NCBI RefSeq assembly: GCF_004786015.1
Contig: NZ_CP032096.1
Location: 682,001-746,000 of the forward strand
Direction of reading: 5' to 3'
Length of the DNA stretch: 64,000 nt
Origin: Hydrogenovibrio crunogenus
GTDB lineage: Bacteria > Pseudomonadota > Gammaproteobacteria > Thiomicrospirales > Thiomicrospiraceae
Under the pieces are notes generated by a model, which ran no database searches, was not told where the DNA came from, and saw nothing but the letters and a program-made list of their open reading frames with translations. A program made the translations under genes and the position numbers. Positions 1 through 8,642 of the stretch are shown here, one piece after another (within the stretch, counting starts at the first letter, position 1; every line of letters starts with the position of its first letter).

Positions 1-2
1 CT

Positions 3-1193
3 CTAGCCACTCATGCCGATCGAAAGCACTTATTTGAAGAAGCGGGTCGTCGAATTGTCGAACTTGCTAAGCTTTATTATGAAAAAGATGATGATGGTGT
101 CTTACCTCGTTCCATTGCAACGGTTGAAGCATTTGAAAATGCAATGGCATTGGATGTTGCAATGGGCGGTTCAACCAATACGGTTTTGCATCTATTGGCA
201 ATCGCGCGCGAGGCAGAAGTCAATTTTACAATGGCAGATATGGATCGAATTTCAAGGAATGTTCCATGTTTAGTCAAGGTTGCGCCAAACTCAAAAGAGT
301 ACCATATGGAAGATGTTCATCGAGCCGGTGGTATTATGCGAATTCTAGGTGAGCTAGATCGCGCAGAGCTATTGAATCGAGATGTTAGAACCGTTCATGC
401 GTCGACTATGGCTGCGGCGATTGATTTATGGGATATTACGCGCACAGATGATGAAGCAGTTAAAACTTTTTATAGAGCTGCGCCGGGCAATGTCAGAACG
501 ACAGAAGCATTCAGTCAAAACAAACGTTGGAAGACGTTGGATGATGATGATGCAAATGGTTGTATTCGAAGTGTTGAGCATGCTTATACAAAAGAAGGCG
601 GTTTGGCTGTCTTATACGGTAATATCGCGTTAGATGGCTGTATTGTCAAAACGGCAGGTGTAGACGAAGAGATCTTCAAGTTTTCAGGACCAGCTCGGAT
701 TTACGAAAGTCAAGATGCTGCAGTGGCTGCGATTTTAGGTGATGAGGTGAAATCCGGAGATGTTGTTCTAATACGCTATGAAGGGCCAAAAGGTGGTCCA
801 GGAATGCAAGAAATGTTGTATCCGACCAGTTATCTGAAGTCAAAAGGGTTGGGCAAAGAGTGCGCTCTTTTAACTGATGGGCGTTTCTCTGGCGGGACTT
901 CAGGTCTCTCGATTGGTCATTGCTCGCCAGAAGCTGCAGAAGGCGGTAATATCGGATTGGTTGAGGAAGGAGACCTTATTAAGATTGATATTCCAAATCG
1001 AACCATCAGTGTTGATTTAACGGATGAAGAATTAGCCGAAAGAAGACAGGCTATGGTTGCAAAAGGCAAAGCTGCCTGGAAACCTGCTGAACAGAGAACA
1101 AGAAAAGTCAGTGCGGCGTTAAGAGCGTATGCCGCGATGACAACCAGTGCGGCGTTTGGTGCAGTTCGAAACGTTGAGCAGATTGAGCATTAA
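3..1193 (+). CDS. ilvD: Dihydroxy-acid dehydratase, 3' part (5' end outside window)
   Basis: Dehydrates 2,3-dihydroxy-isovalerate and -methylvalerate to the 2-oxo acids in valine and isoleucine synthesis; a cytoplasmic Fe-S enzyme. The frame is open from base 3 without a start, so roughly the first third of a normal ~600-residue IlvD lies upstream. Family signatures seen: [20 protein letters not shown] at the left edge, [29 protein letters not shown] and [11 protein letters not shown]. It ends with [13 protein letters not shown] and is followed 28 bp later by a TerB-like gene with no terminator between, so the two are probably cotranscribed. The other branched-chain genes (ilvIHC, leuA) lie elsewhere in the window. 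Identity is very secure. Confidence 0.96.
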   Translation, partial: LATHADRKHLFEEAGRRIVELAKLYYEKDDDGVLPRSIATVEAFENAMALDVAMGGSTNTVLHLLAIAREAEVNFTMADMDRISRNVPCLVKVAPNSKEYHMEDVHRAGGIMRILGELDRAELLNRDVRTVHASTMAAAIDLWDITRTDDEAVKTFYRAAPGNVRTTEAFSQNKRWKTLDDDDANGCIRSVEHAYTKEGGLAVLYGNIALDGCIVKTAGVDEEIFKFSGPARIYESQDAAVAAILGDEVKSGDVVLIRYEGPKGGPGMQEMLYPTSYLKSKGLGKECALLTDGRFSGGTSGLSIGHCSPEAAEGGNIGLVEEGDLIKIDIPNRTISVDLTDEELAERRQAMVAKGKAAWKPAEQRTRKVSAALRAYAAMTTSAAFGAVRNVEQIEH

Positions 1194-1221
1194 AATAAAT
1201 TATATGAAAGGATAAAAACAC

Positions 1222-1623
1222 ATGTTTGCAGATAGATTAACTTCTGAACAGCGCCAAGCGGTATTCGACTTAGCTGTATTACTTGCTCACGCAGATCATG
1301 ATGTGTCTGATGAAGAGCAGCAGTACTTAAAGAATTTTAGTGATGCTTTTGGTATTGAGTATGATTTGGATAAATCTGAAATAAACATTGATGATACTCT
1401 AACGGCATTCAGTTCAAAACAATCAAAAATGATCTTATTACAAGAACTGGTTAAATTGTCCTATAAAGATGGACACTTTGGTCAGGAAGAGCAAGAGAAT
1501 GTGTTTATGATTGCCCAGAAGGTTGGTTTAAATGACCCTGAATTGCTGATTCGTATTGAGAAATGGGTTCGTGAAGGGTTTAACTGGGTTTATGAAGGTG
1601 AGCAGATGCTTGAAGTGAATTAG
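1222..1623 (+). CDS. TerB-like (DjlA N-terminal type) small cytoplasmic protein
   Basis: A 133-residue, mostly helical acidic protein. The pattern LAVLLAHADHDVSDEEQQYLKNF followed about 60 residues later by KLSYKDGHFGQEEQENV resembles the duplicated acidic helix repeats of the TerB/tellurite-resistance fold, which probably binds metal. There is no signal peptide or membrane segment. The start at 1222 has AAAGGA about 10 bases upstream. It follows ilvD closely and ends just before a strong terminator. No other ter genes are near, so a role in tellurite resistance should not be assumed; the specific function is unknown. Confidence 0.72.
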   Translation: MFADRLTSEQRQAVFDLAVLLAHADHDVSDEEQQYLKNFSDAFGIEYDLDKSEINIDDTLTAFSSKQSKMILLQELVKLSYKDGHFGQEEQENVFMIAQKVGLNDPELLIRIEKWVREGFNWVYEGEQMLEVN

Positions 1624-1653
1624 CATTACTTACAGGTTGACGTGCCTTCTTTA

Positions 1654-1680
1654 AAGCCGCTGGTTTCAGCGGTTTTTTTA
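1654..1680 (+). terminator. Rho-independent terminator after ilvD-terB
   Basis: GCCGCTG, a short TTT-type loop and CAGCGGTTTTTTT form a stem with a T7 tract, 30 bases after the terB-like stop codon. Confidence 0.85.
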
Positions 1681-1805
1681 TGTCTGCGTGTCAGGACAGG
1701 ATCTGAAAGGTAGTGTAAATAGTTAGGAAGGATGAGCTTCAGGGAAGTAAATAGCAGAAGGTAGGCGAGAGGTTGCTTTATAAGGTTTTAAAATAGAGGG
1801 ACAAT

Positions 1806-1834
1806 AAAAAACCCGCTTAATAGCGGGTTTTTTA
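1806..1834. terminator. Bidirectional terminator downstream of soxA
   Basis: AAAAAACCCGC, loop TTAATA, GCGGGTTTTTT: an 11-bp perfect stem with A and T tracts on both sides. It lies 29 bases past the soxA stop (minus strand) and would also stop rightward transcription. Nothing gene-like is visible between this and the terminator at 1654. Confidence 0.88.
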
Positions 1835-1862
1835 TTATAGGTCTTTAGAATAGAGCTTAAGC

Positions 1863-2693
1863 TTATTCTCTGTAACCAGGTCCATCAATTTCAATGCCGT
1901 TTGACATATAAGCTTCGAAGAACTCAAGGTTACGGTATTCTTCGCTTTGCGCTTTAAATGGCTTGGCACGCATGTTTTTATTACAGCCACCAAAACGACG
2001 GTGTAACGTTCCTAGTTCTTGCCATTTAGCACGGAAAACAGGGAAGTGACTTGTATGACCAAGGTTTGGAGATAATAAGTTCGCGCGTGCTTTACGACCA
2101 TCATTATAAGTATGACACTTAGCACATGATAGGTTTAGCTGACCACGAGGTTTGATGTAGAAATCTTGACCTGCAAAGAATGCTTTTTTAGCTCCTTCAG
2201 ATTCGATTTTAACATCAATTTTTTGTCCACGAGCATTGTAAGCAAAGTAAGCGGAAAGTTGAGCGATAGAGCCTTTTTTCCATTTAAATGCTTTCAAACC
2301 TGCATCTGTACGACACTTATTGATTTGTTGTTCTAACGTTTCAACTTGTTGTGTATCTTCGTTGAAGCGTGGGAACATGACGCGTACTTTTGTAACATCT
2401 TTACCAAAGCATTTTTGATAAGTTGCTTTGTCTTTATTGTAAAGTGCTTCACCGGCATCAATTGCGTCTAGATATGGAGGAAATTCTTCAGCGGCTTCCC
2501 ACTGAGCTTTCTTGTCCTCTGAGAAATTATAGGCACCGAGTCTATAATCTTCGAATTTGATATTTGGATGCTTCGCTTGAAAGTAGTCTACTAATTGTTG
2601 ACGACTTTGTTCAGGATCCATATTCGCAGCCATTGTCATATTGGCTGTCGCTGTTGCACCTAATGTTAAGGCGACTAGCAATGTTTTCTTCAT
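1863..2693 (-). CDS. soxA: Sulfur oxidation c-type cytochrome SoxA (mono-haem type)
   Basis: Catalytic subunit of SoxAX, which couples thiosulfate oxidatively to the Cys arm of SoxY in the periplasm. 276 residues with a Sec signal (MKKTLLVALTLGATATANMTMAA). One haem motif, CAKCH, lies at residues 190-194. HRRFGGCNKNMRAKPF at 231-246 carries Cys237, the expected cysteine ligand of the active-site haem. The N-terminal haem motif of di-haem SoxA is absent; Cys94 and Cys127 occupy that domain and probably form a disulfide, as in mono-haem SoxA proteins. Last gene of the soxXYZA operon, behind a 101-bp gap containing a hairpin, with GGAGGAATAGG just before the start. Confidence 0.95.
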   Translation of the reverse strand: MKKTLLVALTLGATATANMTMAANMDPEQSRQQLVDYFQAKHPNIKFEDYRLGAYNFSEDKKAQWEAAEEFPPYLDAIDAGEALYNKDKATYQKCFGKDVTKVRVMFPRFNEDTQQVETLEQQINKCRTDAGLKAFKWKKGSIAQLSAYFAYNARGQKIDVKIESEGAKKAFFAGQDFYIKPRGQLNLSCAKCHTYNDGRKARANLLSPNLGHTSHFPVFRAKWQELGTLHRRFGGCNKNMRAKPFKAQSEEYRNLEFFEAYMSNGIEIDGPGYRE

Positions 2694-2754
2694 CCTATTC
2701 CTCCGTCCGAGAACTCTTTATTTATAAAGTATTATTATATATAGAAAGGTTGCT

Positions 2755-2774
2755 CTTCCCTTATAAAAGGGAAG
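2755..2774 (-). other. Hairpin in the soxZ-soxA gap
   Basis: CTTCCCTT, loop ATAA, AAGGGAAG: a perfect 8-bp stem with no T tract on the minus strand. A similar CTTCCCTT...AAGGG element lies in the soxX leader near 4098-4116. It is probably an mRNA-stabilising or processing stem between soxZ and soxA rather than a terminator (inference). Confidence 0.5.
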
Positions 2775-2794
2775 AAGCTAGGTCTGCAATTAGC

Positions 2795-3106
2795 TTATCT
2801 TAGCTTAATTGTTTCAGTTCCTTTTTTACCAGTGTTGTCAGCTAGAGAAAGAGTAACTTCGTCACCTTTGTTAGCTTTAACTTTAACACCCATGTAAGGG
2901 TTTGCAGAAACAGCACCAGACCATTGAGCATCAACTGCTTTAGTTCCGTTTACAGTAACTTCAACCATGTTGATGAACTCAGCAGGATATGGCTTGCCTG
3001 TTTTTTTGTTCATACGAGCACCAGATTCCATTTTGTGCTTGATTAGTGCTTTTACTTCAGCAACGCCACCTTTAGATTTTCCACGCATTCTGATTTTAAT
3101 TGACAT
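2795..3106 (-). CDS. soxZ: Sulfur-carrier complex subunit SoxZ
   Basis: Binds SoxY to form the SoxYZ carrier, on which sulfur intermediates are held in the periplasm. The product is about 103 residues with the typical MSIKIRMRGKSKGGVAEVKA start, PAEFINMVEVTVNG core and a C-terminal beta-rich segment. It has no signal peptide, as usual for SoxZ, which is exported as a passenger of Tat-targeted SoxY. An upstream in-frame ATG at 3121 would add five residues, but AAAGGAAA sits directly on that codon and at proper distance from the ATG at 3106, so I chose 3106. Third gene of soxXYZA. Confidence 0.95.
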   Translation of the reverse strand: MSIKIRMRGKSKGGVAEVKALIKHKMESGARMNKKTGKPYPAEFINMVEVTVNGTKAVDAQWSGAVSANPYMGVKVKANKGDEVTLSLADNTGKKGTETIKLR

Positions 3107-3166
3107 GTTATTTCCTTTCAATTTCTTGCAGTTATTAATTTAAGTATCATTCAAAGGGTTGATGGA

Positions 3167-3634
3167 TTAACCACCACAACCACCGATTGTTACTTTAACT
3201 TCTTGTTCTGCTTTGTATAATTTACCACCAGCTTTAACAACTGCCATTACGTTTTGTGTTTCACCCATTTTGATACGTGTAGAAACATAACCAATTGCAG
3301 GGCCAGAGAAGCTATATTCACAAACTAAAGGCATAGGGTTTTTGCTAGCTAGGATTGCGATAGACTCAACACCAGACATTTTAGAAGCATCAACCTTAAT
3401 AGGTGTTACAGCACCGTTTTCAGCAATAGCTGGAGCATTAAGTTCGATGTCACCTGATTTAGCAACTGATGCACTACCGAAAGTTGCGTTTAGCGCATCA
3501 TCAGTTGTTTTAGCTTCGAATGCTTTTTTGTTCCAAGCTGCTAGTACAGTTGAAGGTGTTAGAAGACCAGCGTTAACTGCGACAGCAGCTGCACCAGTTG
3601 CAAGGGTACCTTTAAGGAAAGATCTACGTTTCAT
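3167..3634 (-). CDS. soxY: Thiosulfate oxidation carrier protein SoxY
   Basis: Periplasmic carrier whose C-terminal swinging-arm cysteine holds sulfur intermediates during Sox-dependent thiosulfate oxidation. 155 residues. It starts with a Tat signal (MKRRSFLKGTLATG, then a hydrophobic stretch to STVLA) and ends exactly with GGCGG, the family's invariant terminal motif, with the carrier Cys third from the end. An ATG with GGGAG upstream supports the start. It lies between soxX and soxZ with gaps of 44 and 60 bases, consistent with one transcript. Confidence 0.97.
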   Translation of the reverse strand: MKRRSFLKGTLATGAAAVAVNAGLLTPSTVLAAWNKKAFEAKTTDDALNATFGSASVAKSGDIELNAPAIAENGAVTPIKVDASKMSGVESIAILASKNPMPLVCEYSFSGPAIGYVSTRIKMGETQNVMAVVKAGGKLYKAEQEVKVTIGGCGG

Positions 3635-3678
3635 AAGGTTTAAAACTCCCGGTTAAGGTTTAAATAAAAAAACTAAAA

Positions 3679-4053
3679 TTATAGCGTATAGATGAAATCA
3701 ACAATTTTTTGAATTTCATCGTCTGATAAGATTCCGTTTTGTCCGAACGGAGGCATCATGCTGTCTGGAACCTGTGTATCTGGTGTACCCCAAACCTTGT
3801 CATACAATTTTTGTTTGTCAGGATAGCGTAATTTCATTGCAATTAACGCTGGTCCAATGTTACCAGGTAGGTTTCCACCAGGAACCATATGACAAGCTAG
3901 ACAGTTTCCTTTTGAGCGACTGAAAGCTAATTTTTTACCTGCTTCAATATTATTAGCACCTTTATCGGCTGCTTGAGTCGCTAAAGGTGCTGAGACCATT
4001 GCTGTTGAGATGGTCAGAGCAGTTAGTAATTGCTTCATTTTCGTTTTCAACAT
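3679..4053 (-). CDS. soxX: Sulfur oxidation c-type cytochrome SoxX
   Basis: Mono-haem electron-accepting subunit of SoxAX. 124 residues with a Sec signal ending near LATQA, haem motif CLACH at residues 51-55, MVPGGNLPGNIGPAL after it, and a C-terminal SMMPPFGQNGILSDDEIQKIVDF segment with the probable distal Met. The start at 4053 is set by TAGGAGGATAAG immediately upstream. It is the promoter-proximal gene of the minus-strand soxXYZA operon. soxB and soxCD are not in this window, so the full Sox system must be split across loci. Confidence 0.95.
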   Translation of the reverse strand: MLKTKMKQLLTALTISTAMVSAPLATQAADKGANNIEAGKKLAFSRSKGNCLACHMVPGGNLPGNIGPALIAMKLRYPDKQKLYDKVWGTPDTQVPDSMMPPFGQNGILSDDEIQKIVDFIYTL

Positions 4054-4233
4054 TCTTATCCTCCTAAAAAAAGCCTAATCGCTTTTCTAATATATTCTTC
4101 CCTTTTGAAGTAAGGGTAGTTATTTTTGAGCACTTTGAGCTCTTAGAAGCATAGGTTACTCATATAAATAATATTCGCAAGTATTTTGTTGTTATTCGTA
4201 TATAGTAATATTTAATACTGTTTAAATAAATTT

Positions 4234-5664
4234 TTATGACGGTTGATTCCGTTGTTGTTTTTGAGAAATTTTATCGAGTTCATTTTTTAATTGAATGATC
4301 TTTTGATAAAGCTTTGATTTTTTATTTTTTGTGATCTTCTCAGCTTGATTGACCAAAAAAGTGCTTTTGGGAAGGTTCCCAATATTATAGTTTGCCAATG
4401 CATCATAGTAGTAACTGTAATCATTCTGGTTTTTTTCCGCATACAGCTTTGAAAGCTCTGAATACAGTAAATATTGATAATGAAACTTAGGGGTTTTCTG
4501 GGTGAGTAACTGAATGGCTTCTTGTGTTCGATTAAAGCTGATTAGGCTCTTAGCGTATAAATACACGATGCTGAAGTCTGACGGGTAGACGGCTGTTAAA
4601 TATTCATAGTCTTGTAATGCAGATGAATCGCCTGTTTCTGTCTTAATTTTCGCTAAGAGTAGTTTATAGAGTCTTTCTTTTGGGTTTTGTTCAGATGCGG
4701 CTTTCAGGCAACTTAAGTCATATTGAGGACGACTTAAACCTTGATCTGATAGATTTTTCAAGTTATTGAGATAGCAGGTTTCAGAAGATGAAAGCGTTTT
4801 GGTATTGTACGTTTGAGTTTGTGTTTTTGTGACAAAGTTTAAACGAAGCTGAACTAAAGTTAATGAGTCGCTCTTAAGAAGCTGTGATTCAGTTTTTAGC
4901 TGAGCAGCACGATCATTCGCTTTTGCAAGACGGTTTGCTGTGACAGGGTGTGTTAATAATATTTCTGGTGGCGTACCTTCATAGATTTGCATTTCCTTAG
5001 ATAAGCGCCCAAAAAACTCTCCCATCGCATAAGGGCTGTAGCCTGCTTGGTTCAGGTATTTAATGCCAAAATAATCCGCTTCACTTTCATAGATTCGAGA
5101 GTTTTTAAGTTGTTGTTGGATATTGAGACCCATTGCCCCCATGTAGGTTGCAATCCCTGCGCTTGGGTCTTGCGATCCTATCAATATAGCCGCAATTAAT
5201 GAAGCAATGCTGGCTGTGTTGACGTTACTCTGATATTCAAATGTGCGTGAAAGATGTCTTTGGGTGACATGCGCTACTTCGTGTGCGATAACTGAAGCCA
5301 GTTCATCTTCAGACTGAGCAGAGGCGATTAATCCCGTATGAATTCCAATTACCCCATTAGGGCCAGCAAAGGCATTGATTTCAGGGTTGTCAATAATAAA
5401 GAAGCTAAAGTTTCTGTTTTTGCCGGTTTCACTGGTGATTTTCTCACCGATTCTTCGTATATAACTCAGCATGATAGGGTCGTAGACTAGGTCATAATGG
5501 GTATGGAGGGCTGTTGAAAAAGCTTGTCCCAGTTGTGTTTCTGTATGGCTGTCATAATCTTTTAAATCAGGAGCGCCCAAGTCTGGCAGGTTGTTTGAAG
5601 CAAATGCCAATGGTAAGCAAAAACAATATAAAAGCAAAAACCTCAAAAGCATTTTTATTGACAA
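4234..5664 (-). CDS. bepA: BepA-like M48 periplasmic metalloprotease with TPR domain
   Basis: Probable outer-membrane-protein quality-control protease/chaperone related to E. coli BepA (YfgC). 476 residues. Signal peptide at 1-22 (LLLYCFCLPLAFA). Zinc motif HEVAH at 128-132 followed by VTQRH, third zinc ligand region ESEADYFG at 193-200, then helical repeats to the C terminus with a basic, Gln-rich tail. Length and domain order match BepA. BepA works with the BAM complex, and bamB is elsewhere in the window. It is transcribed away from the tusA-like gene, leaving a short divergent promoter region, and ends 180 bp upstream of soxX. Confidence 0.85.
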   Translation of the reverse strand: MSIKMLLRFLLLYCFCLPLAFASNNLPDLGAPDLKDYDSHTETQLGQAFSTALHTHYDLVYDPIMLSYIRRIGEKITSETGKNRNFSFFIIDNPEINAFAGPNGVIGIHTGLIASAQSEDELASVIAHEVAHVTQRHLSRTFEYQSNVNTASIASLIAAILIGSQDPSAGIATYMGAMGLNIQQQLKNSRIYESEADYFGIKYLNQAGYSPYAMGEFFGRLSKEMQIYEGTPPEILLTHPVTANRLAKANDRAAQLKTESQLLKSDSLTLVQLRLNFVTKTQTQTYNTKTLSSSETCYLNNLKNLSDQGLSRPQYDLSCLKAASEQNPKERLYKLLLAKIKTETGDSSALQDYEYLTAVYPSDFSIVYLYAKSLISFNRTQEAIQLLTQKTPKFHYQYLLYSELSKLYAEKNQNDYSYYYDALANYNIGNLPKSTFLVNQAEKITKNKKSKLYQKIIQLKNELDKISQKQQRNQPS

Positions 5665-5733
5665 CTCTTTATTAATAACAGTAAAGCTATTGTAAGATAA
5701 GTTTGTAAGTATTGCATTGAAGGAATGTGAATT

Positions 5734-5967
5734 GTGAAATCCCCTTTTTTATTAGATGTTAAGAAGCTTCCTTGTCCTTTGCCTTTGGTTAAGCTTAAAA
5801 AGGCATTGGCAGAGGTCGATATTCATCAGCAAAATATTCAGTTAAGCGTAACCGATAAATCAGCTTTAAAAGATATTCCGGCTTTTTGTGTAAGTCAGGG
5901 GTTGGTGTCATCCGTTGTGGAAGATAATGATGCCGAAATTGTGTTTTTAATTTCAGCCAAAGGATGA
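5734..5967 (+). CDS. TusA/SirA-family sulfur-carrier protein
   Basis: A 77-residue TusA-fold protein with the hallmark CPLPL motif near the N terminus (Cys14), whose cysteine carries a persulfide in characterised members. Family members pass sulfur to tRNA thiolation, molybdenum cofactor synthesis or, in sulfur oxidisers, cytoplasmic sulfur-oxidation routes. The GTG start at 5734 is preceded by AAGGAA at the right distance, and no better ATG exists. It is divergent from bepA and about 110 bp upstream of galU. Which TusA branch this is cannot be told from sequence alone; the sox genes nearby make a role in sulfur metabolism attractive but unproven. Confidence 0.82.
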   Translation: MKSPFLLDVKKLPCPLPLVKLKKALAEVDIHQQNIQLSVTDKSALKDIPAFCVSQGLVSSVVEDNDAEIVFLISAKG

Positions 5968-6076
5968 ATTTATTCTTTTTTTGGGTATTATTGTGTATAA
6001 GGGATGTTTTAGGGTAGAGTCAACGATGGCTTTATAATAAGAATAGATAGTAAATTGAAGAGTGTGCTGAGAAATT

Positions 6077-6955
6077 ATGTCGTATAAGAAATTAACAAAA
6101 GCCGTTATTCCTGTAGCTGGGTTGGGCACCCGTTTTTTGCCAGCAACAAAAGCCATTCCGAAGGAGATGTTGACGGTCGTAGATAAGCCTTTAATTCAAT
6201 ATATTATTCACGAAGCAGCTGAAGCCGGGATTACCGATATTATTCTGGTGACTCATTCAAGTAAAGGGGCAATCGAAAATCACTTTGATAAGCATTATGA
6301 GTTGGAAGCGGAGTTAGAAATTAGGGGGAAAAAGGACCGTCTTGAATCCTTGAAAGAGATTACGCCAAAAGGCGTTCGAATTGTCAGTGTGCGCCAGCCT
6401 GAAGCTTTAGGGTTGGGTCATGCTATTTTATGCGCATCCCCAATTATAGCCGATAACGAGCCGTTCGCGGTCTTGTTACCGGATGTGTTGATGCATCATT
6501 CAGTTAAAGGTTGTTTGGCTCAGATGACAGAGCAGTATCGAAAAATGCATACCAGTGTGGTGGCATTGGAGGCGGTGCCGGATGACCAAGTTGAAAAATA
6601 TGGTATTGCTGCGGTAAAAGGACCTGATCTTAGAATTGTAGAACTGGTAGAAAAACCAAAGCCAGCGGATGCACCTTCCAACCTGTCTGTTGTCGGGCGC
6701 TATATTTTTACACCAAGATTGATGGAAATTTTAAAAACCACTAAGCCAGGAGCTGGCGGTGAGATTCAGCTTACTGATGCGATGGACGAATTGCTGAATG
6801 AAGAAGTCATGTTTGGTTTCGAATTTAAAAATGGCCAGACGTATGATTGTGGGGACAAGTTAGGCTATCTCCAAGCAAATGTTGAATACGCATTAAGAGA
6901 TAAAGCTTTGGGGAAAGGGTTTAAAGCTTACTTAAAATCGTTGAAGTTAAGTTGA
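6077..6955 (+). CDS. galU: UTP-glucose-1-phosphate uridylyltransferase
   Basis: Makes UDP-glucose from UTP and glucose-1-phosphate for polysaccharide and lipopolysaccharide synthesis. 292 residues with the nucleotidyltransferase signature AGLGTRFLPATKAIPKEML at residues 14-32, followed by VDKPLIQYIIHEA, then VEKPKP and GGEIQLTDA. Length is normal. It is followed by pgi and a ugd-like gene on the same strand, a sugar-nucleotide gene set. A TATAAT at 6033-6038 could be its -10 box, but no good -35 is visible. Confidence 0.96.
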   Translation: MSYKKLTKAVIPVAGLGTRFLPATKAIPKEMLTVVDKPLIQYIIHEAAEAGITDIILVTHSSKGAIENHFDKHYELEAELEIRGKKDRLESLKEITPKGVRIVSVRQPEALGLGHAILCASPIIADNEPFAVLLPDVLMHHSVKGCLAQMTEQYRKMHTSVVALEAVPDDQVEKYGIAAVKGPDLRIVELVEKPKPADAPSNLSVVGRYIFTPRLMEILKTTKPGAGGEIQLTDAMDELLNEEVMFGFEFKNGQTYDCGDKLGYLQANVEYALRDKALGKGFKAYLKSLKLS

Positions 6956-7010
6956 TTTAATTTTCGAGAAAAAATAAGGTTGTATTGAACTATTAAATTA
7001 AGGGGATTCG

Positions 7011-8642
7011 ATGGGCGTTGAGACATCATCCGCATGGCAAGCGTTACAGCTTCATAGCGACTCCGGAATGGGGTCCGTTCATTTGTCGAAACTATTTCAA
7101 GATACGAGTCGGCAAGATGATTTTTCTTTAGAGTTATCGGACATATATGTTGATTTCTCAAAGAACCGTATTACACAGGAAACCATCCAGCTTTTAATCG
7201 AGTTAGCCGAACAGCAGAAATTGCCGAAAGAAATTCATCGTCTTATGACTGGTGAGCATGTTAATGATACCGAAGATAGACCTGCTTTACACACTGCGCT
7301 GAGAGCCTTAAGTAAAGATGTTTCGGGAGTCGCGGAAACGGTTCAACCTGATATTGAGCAGGTATTGCGGAAAATGGAGTTGATGACTAAAAAGATTCGC
7401 TCTGGCCATTGGCGAGGTTACAGTGGTAAGCCGATCACGGATGTAGTGAATATTGGAGTGGGAGGATCGGATTTAGGGCCACTAATGATCACCCATAGTT
7501 TGCAAACGATGAGTTCTCCCATCAATTTGCATTTCATTTCCTCAATTGACGGCACACAAACCTCTAATCTGCTTAGAGGGCTTAAACAAGAAACCACGTT
7601 ATTCATTCTTGCATCCAAGTCTTTTACAACCATTGATACTCTTTCCAATGCTGAAACGGCCAAAGATTGGTTGAAAGAATGCATTAAGGATGAGCGAGTT
7701 ATTCTTTCACAGCATTTTATTGGGGTCTCAACAAAACCGGATAAAATGCAAGAATGGGGAATTCCGCCCGAAAACCAATTAATGTTTTGGGATTGGGTCG
7801 GAGGGCGTTATTCACTTTGGTCTGCAATAGGTTTTCCGATCGCACTGAAAATTGGTATGGATGGGTTTCGTGAGTTGCTGCAAGGTGCACATGAAATGGA
7901 TCAGCATTTTGCAACAGCGGATTTGAAGAAGAATATACCGGTTATTTTGGCTTTAATTGATATTTGGAATATCAACTTTTTAAACATTCATGATAAGGCC
8001 ATTTTGCCTTATGATGCTCGGTTGCGTTATTTGCCAGCGTATCTTGAGCAGTTGGTTATGGAAAGTAATGGTAAATCCGTTGCGCGTTCGGGTGAGTCTG
8101 TTCCTTATAAGACTTGTCCTGTTCTATGGGGGGAAGTGGGGCCGAATGCACAGCATGCTTTTTATCAACTTCTGCACCAGGGAACGCAAGCTGTTATGTG
8201 CGATTTCATTGCACCCGTTGAGCGGGATGACTTTGATGCGGACTCACATACTGAACGAGATGAAAGTTTAAGACACCAGCATGAGTTGGCACTGGCGAAT
8301 TGCTTTGCCCAGTCTCGAGTTTTAATGTTGGGGGACAACGCTATTCCTTCAGATTTAAAAGCCAGTTTTGATTCTCCTTTTAAACATTATCCAGGCAACC
8401 AGCCTTCGAATACCATTCTGATTAAAACCATATCGGCTAAAACGCTCGGAATGTTGGTCGCCATGTATGAGCATAAAACCTATGTGGAAAGTGTGATCTG
8501 GGAGATAAATCCTTTTGATCAATGGGGTGTGGAGCTCGGAAAATTAATTGCAAAAGAAACCTATAATGCCATCAAAGACCAGCCGTTGGCAGACAGTTTC
8601 GATAGTTCGACTAAAGGGTTAATTGACAGGGTTGTGAAATGA
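7011..8642 (+). CDS. pgi: Glucose-6-phosphate isomerase
   Basis: Interconverts glucose-6-phosphate and fructose-6-phosphate in the cytoplasm. 543 residues, normal for the bacterial enzyme. The sugar-phosphate loop NIGVGGSDLGP lies at 147-157. The signatures VARSGESVPYKTCPVLWGEVGPNAQHAFYQLLHQGTQ and QWGVELGKLIA near the C terminus match both PGI family patterns. The start has AAGGGGATTCG upstream. Its stop codon overlaps the start of the next gene in an ATGA arrangement, so translation is coupled to the ugd-like gene. Confidence 0.97.
   Translation: MGVETSSAWQALQLHSDSGMGSVHLSKLFQDTSRQDDFSLELSDIYVDFSKNRITQETIQLLIELAEQQKLPKEIHRLMTGEHVNDTEDRPALHTALRALSKDVSGVAETVQPDIEQVLRKMELMTKKIRSGHWRGYSGKPITDVVNIGVGGSDLGPLMITHSLQTMSSPINLHFISSIDGTQTSNLLRGLKQETTLFILASKSFTTIDTLSNAETAKDWLKECIKDERVILSQHFIGVSTKPDKMQEWGIPPENQLMFWDWVGGRYSLWSAIGFPIALKIGMDGFRELLQGAHEMDQHFATADLKKNIPVILALIDIWNINFLNIHDKAILPYDARLRYLPAYLEQLVMESNGKSVARSGESVPYKTCPVLWGEVGPNAQHAFYQLLHQGTQAVMCDFIAPVERDDFDADSHTERDESLRHQHELALANCFAQSRVLMLGDNAIPSDLKASFDSPFKHYPGNQPSNTILIKTISAKTLGMLVAMYEHKTYVESVIWEINPFDQWGVELGKLIAKETYNAIKDQPLADSFDSSTKGLIDRVVK

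Noticed and set aside
144-1193. ilvD starting at the ATG at 144
   Set aside because: The same frame is open to base 3 and encodes conserved IlvD sequence, so 144 is an internal Met and the gene is simply cut by the window edge.
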